From positions 124,001 through 188,000 of the forward strand of contig NZ_JOIR01000006.1 in the NCBI RefSeq assembly GCF_000720115.1: a stretch of DNA of 64,000 nt, written 5' to 3'. This document shows, piece after piece, positions 50,233 through 57,362 of this stretch; the stretch's first letter is position 1, and each line of letters starts with the position of its first letter. Below the pieces are notes generated by a model that made no database searches, had not been told where the DNA came from, and worked only from the letters and a program-made list of their open reading frames with translations. The translations under genes were made by a program, and so were the position numbers. This DNA comes from Streptomyces sp. NRRL F-2580 (lineage in GTDB: Bacteria > Actinomycetota > Actinomycetes > Streptomycetales > Streptomycetaceae).

Positions 50233-51342
50233 TCACCAGGAGCGGTGGTACGGCTCGGGCGTACGGATCTCCGCGCCCAGCTCGGCGGCCGCGCGGCGGG
50301 CCCAGTACGGGTCGCGCAGCAGCTCCCGGGCCAGCAGGACCGCGTCGGCCTCGCCGTTGGCCAGGATCTTCTCCGCCTGCTCCGGTTCGGTGATCAGGCC
50401 GACGGCGGCGACGGGGAGGGTCGTCTCCTCCTTGACCCGGGCGGCGAAGGGCACCTGGTAGCCCGGGCCGACCGGGATCGACACCCCGGGGGCGAGTCCG
50501 CCGGTGGAGACGTCGAGGAGGTCCACGCCGTGCTCCTGGAGCAGCCGGGCCAGCCGTACCGTCTCGTCGGCGGTCCAGCCGTCCTCCTCCAGCCAGTCGG
50601 TGGCGGAGATCCGGAAGAGCAGCGGGAGCTCCTCGGGCCACACGGCCCGTACGGCGTCCACGACTTCGAGGGCGAAGCGGGTCCGGTTCTCGAAGGAGCC
50701 GCCGTAGGCGTCGGTGCGCTTGTTGCTGTGCGGGGAGAGGAACTCCCCGATGAGGTAGCCGTGAGCGCCGTGGATCTCGACGACCTCGTAGCCCGCCGCG
50801 AGCGCGCGCTCGGTGGCGGCCGCGAACCGGGCGGTGATTCCGGCGATCTCGTCGACCGTCAGCTCGTGCGGCACGTGGCTGCCCTCGGCGAACGGGACGG
50901 CGCTCGGGGCGACGGGCTGCCAGCCGTGCGCCTCGGGTCCGACCGCGCCGCCGCCCTTCCAGGTGCGGTCGGTGGAGGCCTTGCGGCCGGCGTGCGCGAT
51001 CTGGATGCCGGGGACGGCGCCCTGGGCCTTGACGAAGGAGGTGATCCGGCGCAGCGCCTCGACCTGGGTGTCGTTCCAGATGCCGAGGTCGTAGGGGGTG
51101 ATCCGGCCTTCCGGGGAGACGGCGGTGGCCTCCTGGATGATCAGGCCGGTGCCGCCGACGGCGCGGGCGGCGTAGTGCGCGAAGTGCCAGTCGTTCGCCA
51201 CGCCCGCGTTCGGGCCGAACGCCTCGGCGCTGTACTGGCACATCGCCGCCATCCACACGCGGTTCGGGACGGTGACCGAGCGAAGGTCGTACGGGGTGAA
51301 CAGGGCGGCGAAAGCGGCAGGGGCGGCGGGGGCAGCACTCAT
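50233..51342 (-). CDS. NADH:flavin oxidoreductase / old yellow enzyme family (YqjM-like)
   Basis: 369-aa FMN TIM barrel: YDLRSVTVPNRVWMAAMCQY with the YqjM-type Cys35, GLIIQEATAVSPEGRITPYD, GIQIAHAGRKAST (substrate His), and EIHGAHGYLIGEFLSPHSNK then RTDAYGGSFENRTRF. It reduces activated C=C bonds of enones, quinones or nitroesters with NAD(P)H and often responds to electrophile stress. GGAG is 6 bp before ATG 51342. Two tandem palindromes 63-95 bp upstream indicate tight control. Confidence 0.92.
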   Translation of the reverse strand: MSAAPAAPAAFAALFTPYDLRSVTVPNRVWMAAMCQYSAEAFGPNAGVANDWHFAHYAARAVGGTGLIIQEATAVSPEGRITPYDLGIWNDTQVEALRRITSFVKAQGAVPGIQIAHAGRKASTDRTWKGGGAVGPEAHGWQPVAPSAVPFAEGSHVPHELTVDEIAGITARFAAATERALAAGYEVVEIHGAHGYLIGEFLSPHSNKRTDAYGGSFENRTRFALEVVDAVRAVWPEELPLLFRISATDWLEEDGWTADETVRLARLLQEHGVDLLDVSTGGLAPGVSIPVGPGYQVPFAARVKEETTLPVAAVGLITEPEQAEKILANGEADAVLLARELLRDPYWARRAAAELGAEIRTPEPYHRSW

Positions 51343-51404
51343 CAGGGCTCCAGAGGTCACCGGGCGCGCCGGGGATCGGCGGCTGAGTTCGAGACTCACC
51401 GTAC

Positions 51405-51437
51405 TACGAATTCCTTCGTACTACGAGACTTCTCGTA
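51405..51437. promoter_or_regulatory. Tandem palindromes upstream of the old yellow enzyme gene
   Basis: TACGAA-TTCC-TTCGTA (51405-51420) and TACGAGA-CT-TCTCGTA (51422-51437), centres 17 bp apart. The second overlaps the last codons of the WS/DGAT gene. TACGAGA also occurs upstream of the nearby ArsR gene, the most likely binder. Confidence 0.75.
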
Positions 51438-52761
51438 CAAGTGCGTCGAGCTCCGCGCGCAGCGCCCCCGCCAGGGCGCCCAGGTCCGGGACGGCCACCG
51501 CGTCGGCGACCAGCCCGTAGTGGACGGTCCCCTTGTACGTCGACACCGCGACGGCCAGCGACTGACCGCGGGCCAGCGGGGCGAGCGGGTAGACCTCGCG
51601 GACCCGGCTGCCGCCGAGGCTGAAGGTGAATCCGGGCAGCGGGACGCTGGTGACCAGGATGTCGAAGAGCAGCCGGGCGGCCTGCGCCACCAGCGGGCCG
51701 CCGAGCCGGTGGCCCAGCGGGTGGACGTGGTCGGCGAGCAGGGCGACGGCCCCGGCGCCGCGGGCGGGTCCGGCGTCCTTGTTGCGGTCCATCGCCGCAC
51801 GGACCCGGTCCAGGCGCAGCAGCGGATCGCGCTCGGCCAGCGGCAGCCGCAGCAGGTAGCCGGAGAGCCGGTTCCCGCCGCCGGCGCCGGGCCGGCCCCG
51901 GCGGGACACGGGAATCAGCGCGCGCGGGCCGGGTCCGGTCGGCGCGGGATCGCCCCGCTCCTCCAGCCAGCGCCGCAGCGCCCCCGCGACCAGGGAGATC
52001 AGCACGTCGTTGACGGTGCCCCCGGCGGCCTTGCGGACCAGGTTGACCTCGTCCAGGTCGAGGGCGAGGCCCGCGACGGCCCGGGTCCCCGGACCGGCCG
52101 GGTCCGCGGTGAGGGCCGCGGGGACGCCGAGCGGCAGCCCGGCACGGGCCACGGCGGCCCCGATCTCCAGGGCCTGGCCGACGTCCTGGACCCGGGCGGC
52201 CAGGGTCCCGGGGAGCCGGCGCAGGGCCGAGCCGGCGCGCTGCTCGGGAACCGGACGCGTGGGGGGCCGCGGGGCCGGCCCCTCGTCGAAGAGCGCGGCC
52301 GCCAGGGCCAGCGCGCCCAGGCCGTCGGCGAGGGCGTGGTGGAACTTGAAGAGCACCGCGAAGGAGTCCGGGTCCGGCCCGGCCAGCACGTGGGCCTCCC
52401 AGGGCGGTAGCTCCCGGTCCAGCGGCCGGGCCATCAGCGGGCCGGCGGCGGCGTGCGGGTCCGCCTCGTCGGCACGGACGAGGAAGACGTGCCGCGCCGG
52501 GTCGAAGCCGGGGTCCGGCGACCAGGCGGCCGCGCCGACCGGCAGCAGCACGTCGCGGATCCGGCGGCGCAGACCCGGCACGGTGGCGCAGCGGGCGGCG
52601 AGCAGTGCGGCGGCGCGCTCGGCGGCTCCGGGGCCGCCGTGTTCTCCGCCGCCGGGCCCGGCGGCGGAGAAGACGGCGAGGGCGCCGAGGTGCATGGGGT
52701 GGGCGGCGGATTCGATCCGCCAGAAGGCGAGGTCGAGCGGTGACAGGTGCTCGGTGGCCAC
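51421..52761 (-). CDS. Wax ester synthase / diacylglycerol acyltransferase (WS/DGAT) family protein
   Basis: 446 aa: LSPLDLAFWRIESAAHPMHL at the N-terminus, the catalytic HHALADG (HHxxxDG, in VLFKFHHALADGLGAL), and the C-terminal GTVNDVLISLVAGALRRWL, ALIPVSRRG and NRLSGYLLRLPL. It makes triacylglycerol or wax esters from acyl-CoA; in Streptomyces TAG is a storage lipid. GTG 52761 with GAGAGGA upstream. Divergent from the Asp-box propeller across a region with two palindromes. Confidence 0.88.
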   Translation of the reverse strand: MATEHLSPLDLAFWRIESAAHPMHLGALAVFSAAGPGGGEHGGPGAAERAAALLAARCATVPGLRRRIRDVLLPVGAAAWSPDPGFDPARHVFLVRADEADPHAAAGPLMARPLDRELPPWEAHVLAGPDPDSFAVLFKFHHALADGLGALALAAALFDEGPAPRPPTRPVPEQRAGSALRRLPGTLAARVQDVGQALEIGAAVARAGLPLGVPAALTADPAGPGTRAVAGLALDLDEVNLVRKAAGGTVNDVLISLVAGALRRWLEERGDPAPTGPGPRALIPVSRRGRPGAGGGNRLSGYLLRLPLAERDPLLRLDRVRAAMDRNKDAGPARGAGAVALLADHVHPLGHRLGGPLVAQAARLLFDILVTSVPLPGFTFSLGGSRVREVYPLAPLARGQSLAVAVSTYKGTVHYGLVADAVAVPDLGALAGALRAELDALVREVS

Positions 52762-52828
52762 GTAGGTCCTCTCGCGTGCGGCGACAGCAGCAATGCAGTG
52801 GCCTGAAGTCAACCCACTCCGAACGCCT

Positions 52829-52877
52829 ACGTTCAAGTAGCAACGTTTCCCGGAGAGTAAATGATCGGTATCGATCA
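52829..52877. promoter_or_regulatory. Two palindromes in the WS/DGAT-propeller divergent region
   Basis: ACGTT-N8-AACGT (52829-52846) and TGATCG-GTAT-CGATCA (52862-52877, perfect). They lie in the 236-bp gap 52762-52997, which otherwise shows no gene. Their regulator is unknown. Confidence 0.55.
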
Positions 52878-52997
52878 GCTATGGAGAGGGCCGGTGCCGT
52901 CCGCCGGGCCGCTGTCAGAGGGTGGGTGCAGACTGTCCGGAAAGACGCTTCATGAGGAAACGCCCCGCAGGGACGACGAGGTCCGGAGGTACCGGCC

Positions 52998-54089
52998 ATG
53001 CCTGATGTGCTGCTGCTCGTGGGAACCCGGAAGGGACTCTTCATCGGCCGCCGGCGAGGGGAGGAGCCGTGGGAGTTCGACGGGCCGCATTTCAACGCCC
53101 AGGCCGTCTACGCGGTCGCCGTCGACCGGCGGGGGCCGGCGCCCCGGCTGCTGGTCGGCGGGGACAGCACGCACTGGGGGCCGTCCGTCTTCAGCTCCGA
53201 CGACCTCGGGGCCACCTGGCGCGAACCGGCCACGGCCGCCGTGAAGTTCCCCAAGGACACGGGCGCCTCGCTGGAGCGGGTCTGGCAGCTCCAGCCGGCC
53301 GGGCCCGAGGCCCCGGACGTGGTGTACGCGGGGACGGAGCCCGCCGCGCTGTTCCGCTCGACGGACCGGGGCGAGTCCTTCGAGCTCGTCCGTCCGCTGT
53401 GGGAGCACCCGAGCCGTGGCGACTGGGTCCCGGGCGGCGGCGGTGAGGGCCTGCACACGGTGATCACCCATCCCCGCGACCCGGACGCGGTGACGGTGGC
53501 CGTCTCCACGGCCGGCGTGTTCCGGACGAAGGACGGCGGGGCCAGCTGGACCCCGTCCAACGACGGGGTCTCCGCGGTGTTCCTGCCGGATCCGCACCCC
53601 GAGTACGGCCAGTGCGTGCACAAGATCGCCCAGGACGCCGGGGACACGGACCGGCTCTACCTGCAGAACCACTGGGGCGTCTACCGCAGCGACGACGCCG
53701 GGGCCCGGTGGACCGACATCGGCGGCGGGCTCCCCTCCGACTTCGGCTTCGCGGTGGCCGCCCATCCGCACCGGCCGGACACCGCCTACGTCTTCCCGCT
53801 CAACGCCGACTCCGACCGCGTCCCCGCCGAGCACCGGTGCCGGGTCTTCCGCACCCGGGACGCGGGCGAGAGCTGGGAGCCGCTCTCGAAGGGGCTGCCC
53901 TCCGGGGACCACTACGGCACGGTCCTGCGGGACGCCCTGTGCACGGATGACGCGGACCCCGCGGGCGTCTACTTCGGCAACCGCAACGGCGAGCTGTACG
54001 CCAGCCACGACGACGGCGAGAGCTGGCAGCTGCTGGCCGAGCACCTGCCTGACGTGCTGTGCGTGCGGGCGGCGACCATCGGCGGGTGA
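52998..54089 (+). CDS. Sialidase-fold (Asp-box/BNR) beta-propeller protein
   Basis: 363 aa with six Asp boxes (S/T-x-D-x-G-x-x-W/F): SSDDLGATW, STDRGESF, TKDGGASW, SDDAGARW, TRDAGESW and SHDDGESW. This makes a complete six-bladed sialidase-like propeller. The catalytic Arg triad/Tyr of true sialidases is not evident, and there is no signal peptide, so glycan hydrolysis is doubtful; related intracellular 'exo-alpha-sialidase' and glycosyl-hydrolase BNR proteins have unknown roles. It precedes the MerR gene by 39 bp on the same strand. The ECF sigma frame on the other strand is open through the whole gene. Confidence 0.85.
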   Translation: MPDVLLLVGTRKGLFIGRRRGEEPWEFDGPHFNAQAVYAVAVDRRGPAPRLLVGGDSTHWGPSVFSSDDLGATWREPATAAVKFPKDTGASLERVWQLQPAGPEAPDVVYAGTEPAALFRSTDRGESFELVRPLWEHPSRGDWVPGGGGEGLHTVITHPRDPDAVTVAVSTAGVFRTKDGGASWTPSNDGVSAVFLPDPHPEYGQCVHKIAQDAGDTDRLYLQNHWGVYRSDDAGARWTDIGGGLPSDFGFAVAAHPHRPDTAYVFPLNADSDRVPAEHRCRVFRTRDAGESWEPLSKGLPSGDHYGTVLRDALCTDDADPAGVYFGNRNGELYASHDDGESWQLLAEHLPDVLCVRAATIGG

Positions 54090-54098
54090 CGGCCCACC

Positions 54099-54116
54099 CG
54101 CATCGTTCGTGCGTCG
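54099..54116. promoter_or_regulatory. 18-bp sequence shared by the MerR and ECF sigma upstream regions (copy 1)
   Basis: CGCATCGTTCGTGCGTCG, 12 bp before ATG 54129. The identical 18 bp occur at 55833-55850 upstream of the convergent ECF sigma gene. Chance identity of this length is improbable; a common operator or promoter element is the simplest reading. Confidence 0.7.
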
Positions 54117-54128
54117 TACGGTGAGGGC

Positions 54129-55139
54129 ATGTCCGAGACGACGCTTGGCATCACCACCGGCGCGGTGGCACGCCACCTGGGCGTGTCGCCGACCACGCTG
54201 CGGTCCTGGGACCAGCGCTACGGCATCGGCCCCGCGGCGCGCGAGGACGGGCGGCACCGCCGCTGGACCCCCGGGGACATCGCGATGCTGGAGGAGATGT
54301 GCCGGCTCACCGCCTCCGGCGTGCCGCCCGCCGAGGCGGCGCGGTCGGCCAGGGCGAGCCGGGGCGCGCGCTCCGGCTCGGTCGTGGACCGAAGGCCGGG
54401 GGCGCGTCCGGTCAGCCGGCCCGGGCCGTCCCGCCCACCGGAGCCGGCCGGCGGATCCGGGCGTTCCGGCGCCGTACAGGAGGGACCGGACGAGCGGGAC
54501 GTGGTCCGGGAGAGCCGGGGGCTGGCCCGCGCCGCCGTACGCCTCGACGGACCGGCCCTGGACTCGCTGCTGGGCGACCTCATGGCGGGCCACGGGCTCG
54601 TCACCGTCTGGGAGGAGGTGATGGTGCCGACCCTGCACGCCGTGGGGCGCAAGTGGCAGTCCTCCGGCGACCGTTACGTCGAGGTGGAGCACCTGCTGTC
54701 CTGGCACGTCTCCACCGCCCTGCGGCGCGTGGCGCCCGCGCCGGTGCGGCGGACCGCCGCTCCCCCGGTGCTGCTGGCCTGCGTTCCGGCCGAGCAGCAC
54801 ACCCTGCCCCTGGAGGCGCTGGCGGCGGGGCTCGGCGAACGCGGCCTGCCGGCCCGGATGTTCGGCGCGGCCGTCCCCGCCGAGGCGCTGGACGCCGCCC
54901 TGCGGCGCACGGGACCGGCCGCCGTCGTGCTCTGGTCCCAGGCCCGCTCCACCGCCGACCACGCGCTGGCCCGGTACGTCGCCGCGAGCTCCTTCGGGGT
55001 CAAGGGGGCGCGGACGCACCCCGTGATGCTGCTCGCCGGCCCGGGCTGGGCGGGCCGCGCCCCGGGACCCGGCACGCTGCGCCCCGGAGGTCTGCGGGAG
55101 GCGCTCGACCTCGTCTCCCGGCTCTACGACACCTTCTAG
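54129..55139 (+). CDS. MerR family regulator with B12-binding-like domain (CarH/LitR-like)
   Basis: 336 aa. The MerR HTH is residues about 8-75 (ITTGAVARHLGVSPTTLRSW, then DQRYGIGP). After a Pro/Arg/Ser-rich linker a four-helix segment carries W176 and E187-H188 (KWQSSGDRYVEVEH), close to the W-x9-EH motif of CarH but with one more residue between. A Rossmann-like domain follows with PAEQHTLPL, whose His224 matches the cobalamin lower-ligand His of CarH. CarH/LitR bind adenosylcobalamin, repress in the dark and release DNA on light. Photolyase and an ECF sigma gene nearby support a light role. Confidence 0.82.
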   Translation: MSETTLGITTGAVARHLGVSPTTLRSWDQRYGIGPAAREDGRHRRWTPGDIAMLEEMCRLTASGVPPAEAARSARASRGARSGSVVDRRPGARPVSRPGPSRPPEPAGGSGRSGAVQEGPDERDVVRESRGLARAAVRLDGPALDSLLGDLMAGHGLVTVWEEVMVPTLHAVGRKWQSSGDRYVEVEHLLSWHVSTALRRVAPAPVRRTAAPPVLLACVPAEQHTLPLEALAAGLGERGLPARMFGAAVPAEALDAALRRTGPAAVVLWSQARSTADHALARYVAASSFGVKGARTHPVMLLAGPGWAGRAPGPGTLRPGGLREALDLVSRLYDTF

Positions 55140-55748
55140 GGCCCGGCGCAGCCGCTGGAGCCCGCGCCGGGCATGACTCTTGACCGTCCCCAGGGGCAGG
55201 CCCGTGCGGTGGGCGATCTGCACCTGGGTCAGGTCGGCGTAGAAGGCGAGGGCCAGGACCTCGCGCTGGACGCGCGGAAGCCGCGCGAGTTCACGGGTGA
55301 CGAGGAGGCGGTCGAGCGCCCGCTCGCACCCGTCGGGCGCCGGGGCCGCCGGTGCCGGGGCCGCCCCGGCCGCGGCGGCCAGGTCGAGACGGCGCGTCCG
55401 GGCGGTGAGCGCGTCGGCGATCTTCCGGCGCGCGATGCCGACCAGCCAGGCGGGGACGGGCCCGCGCTCGGGGCGGTAGCCGGCGCGACCGGACCACGCC
55501 GCGAGGAAGACCTGCTGGGTGACGTCCTCGGCCTCCCGGACGTCGCCGAGGGTGCGGGCGGCCAGGTGGTGGACGAGGCGGCCCCAGCGCCGGTGGGCCA
55601 GGGCGAAGCAGTCCGCGTCGCCGCGCCCGATCCCGCGGCCGACCTCCTCGTCCGAGAGCAGGTCCCGGAGCGCGCCCGAACCCCCGGCCGGGACCCCGCC
55701 CGGGAGCACGCCCGGGAGGACCTCGGTCGTGCCGGCTGCTGCGCCCAT
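55137..55748 (-). CDS. ECF-type RNA polymerase sigma factor (no stop codon in the expected place)
   Basis: From ATG 55748. Region 2 is LAHRRWGRLVHHLAARTLGD followed by REAEDVTQQVFLAAWSGRAG. Region 4 is LPRVQREVLALAFYADLTQV then AHRTGLPLGTVKSHARRGLQ (HTH). About 205 residues complete the sigma factor, but no stop follows: the frame stays open to a stop at 52950, 2.2 kb further, antisense to the MerR and propeller genes. The end given here (55137) is only where sigma similarity fades at the MerR stop. The ancestral stop is probably lost, or the protein has an unusual long tail. With the MerR/CarH-like gene it resembles LitR-LitS. Confidence 0.72.
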
Positions 55749-55832
55749 GACGACTCCGCCTCCTCGCCGCTGCCGGGAGCTCGGCCGCTCCCGCACCCTC
55801 AGGCTCCGGCGCGGGAAGGAGGCACTTCAACT

Positions 55833-55898
55833 CGCATCGTTCGTGCGTCGACCTGCGCTCCGGCGCGGGTCGTGCGTCGACCTGCGCTCCGGCGCGGC
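55833..55898. promoter_or_regulatory. Shared 18-bp motif (copy 2) merged with a 29-bp tandem duplication
   Basis: CGCATCGTTCGTGCGTCG at 55833-55850 repeats exactly the motif at 54099-54116. The segment starting TCGTGCGTCGACCTGCGCTC at 55841 (29 bp) is duplicated at 55870-55898 with one change. Both lie 85-150 bp upstream of the sigma start and directly after the photolyase stop. Confidence 0.7.
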
Positions 55899-55914
55899 CC
55901 GCGGGCCGGGTGGG

Positions 55915-57285
55915 TCAGTCCCGGCCCCGGGCGTGGCGGAAGCGGGCCAGGCCGTCGGCGAGGGCCACGATCGGGTCGGGGTAGTCGCAGGCGTCCCGTT
56001 CCGGACCGGTGAGCTTCCACGGCTCGTGGATCGTCCCGGCGGGCAGGCCCGCGAGCTCGGGGACCCAGCGGCGGACGTAGGCCCCGTGGGGGTCGTACCT
56101 CCGGCCCTGGAGGACGGGGTTGAGGACCCGGTTGGGCCGTGTGTCGGTCCCGGTCCCGGCCACCCACTGCCAGTTGAGCTGGTTGTTCGCCACGTCGCCG
56201 TCCACGAGGAGGTCCAGGAAGTGGCGGGCGCCCTCGCGCCAGTCGACGTACAGCGTCTTCGTGAGGAAGGAGGCGGTGATCAGGCGGCCCCGGTTGTGCA
56301 TCCAGCCCTCGTGGGCCAGTTGCCGCATGGCGGCGTCGACCACCGGGTAGCCGGTCCGTCCCTCCCGCCAGGCCCGGAGGTCCGCCTCCGCCTCGGCGCC
56401 CCGCCGCCAGTGGTCCTGCCGGGGCCGGTAATCCGCGGTGGCCGTCTCCGGCCGGGCGGCGAGCACCTGGTGGTGGAAGTCCCGCCAGCACAGCTGCCGT
56501 ACGAAGGCGCCGGCGCCCGTGCCGCCGCGGGCCTTCGCCCGGTGGACGGCCTCGGTGGCCGATACGGCGCCGAAGTGGAGGTACGCCGACAGGTGGGAGG
56601 TGGCGTCGCCCGCGAGGTCGTCGTGGCGTTCCTCGTAGGTGTCGGCGAGCCGGGACAGCCAGCTCCCGAGCCGCCGGCGGCCCTCCCGCTCCCCACCTGT
56701 GGGGAGGCCCTCGGACACGTCTTCCACGGAGGCCCGTGACGGCAGCGCCTCGGAGCGCACCCCGCGGACCACCCGAACGGCCCGGGGGGCGGCGAGGGGT
56801 GTACGCAGCGGCTCGGCGGCCCAGCGCCTGAAGTACGGGGTGAAGACGGCGAAGTGGTCGGACCCCTGCGGGGTGACGGCGCCGGGCGGCACGGCCGTGG
56901 TCACCCCGTCGTGTACGTAGAGGCGGCGCCCGTCGGACTCCAGGGCGTGCCTGAGCCGTGCCTCGCGGTCGTGGGCGAAGCGGGAGCACCCGGCCGCCAT
57001 GTGCACCTCGTCCGCATCGGCCTGCCGTGCCACGGCGTGGAGCTCGGCGACCGTGTCCCCGGTGCGTACGACGAGCCGGCCGCCGCGGTCGTGCAGCCCG
57101 GCGTCGAGGTCGGCCAGGCAGTCGGCGAGGAAGGCGAGCCGGTTGGGCGCCGCGAACCCGGAGCGGTCCACGGCGGGGTCCCGGACGAACAGCGGCACCA
57201 CGTCGTGGGCCGCCGCCAGAGCGGCGCACAGGGCCGGGTGGTCGTGCAGGCGGAGGTCGGAGGTGAAAAGGACGACGGAGTTCAT
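55915..57285 (-). CDS. phrB: Deoxyribodipyrimidine photo-lyase
   Basis: 456-aa class I CPD photolyase. The N-terminal antenna domain has VVLFTSDLRLHDHPALCAAL. The FAD domain has LSAYLHFGAVSATEAVHRAK, VRQLCWRDFHHQVLAARPE, GYPVVDAAMRQLAHEGWMHN and DWREGARHFLDLLVDGDVAN then NQLNWQWVAG. The C-terminus has RVLNPVLQGRRYDPHGAYVR. It repairs UV pyrimidine dimers with blue light. GGGAG is about 7 bp before ATG 57285. It lies between the ECF sigma and SDR-DUF2867 genes on the same strand, likely one light-controlled unit. Confidence 0.94.
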   Translation of the reverse strand: MNSVVLFTSDLRLHDHPALCAALAAAHDVVPLFVRDPAVDRSGFAAPNRLAFLADCLADLDAGLHDRGGRLVVRTGDTVAELHAVARQADADEVHMAAGCSRFAHDREARLRHALESDGRRLYVHDGVTTAVPPGAVTPQGSDHFAVFTPYFRRWAAEPLRTPLAAPRAVRVVRGVRSEALPSRASVEDVSEGLPTGGEREGRRRLGSWLSRLADTYEERHDDLAGDATSHLSAYLHFGAVSATEAVHRAKARGGTGAGAFVRQLCWRDFHHQVLAARPETATADYRPRQDHWRRGAEAEADLRAWREGRTGYPVVDAAMRQLAHEGWMHNRGRLITASFLTKTLYVDWREGARHFLDLLVDGDVANNQLNWQWVAGTGTDTRPNRVLNPVLQGRRYDPHGAYVRRWVPELAGLPAGTIHEPWKLTGPERDACDYPDPIVALADGLARFRHARGRD

Positions 57286-57362
57286 GGCGCCACTCCCGGC
57301 GATCGGCCACCCGGCGGGCGCGCGCGGCGGCGGCGGGTGGGCTGCGTACGGACTTGCCGCCC

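Noticed and set aside
52998..54089. Calling the Asp-box protein a true exo-alpha-sialidase
   Set aside because: Six Asp boxes define the propeller fold only; no signal peptide and no visible Arg triad or nucleophile Tyr/Glu arrangement.
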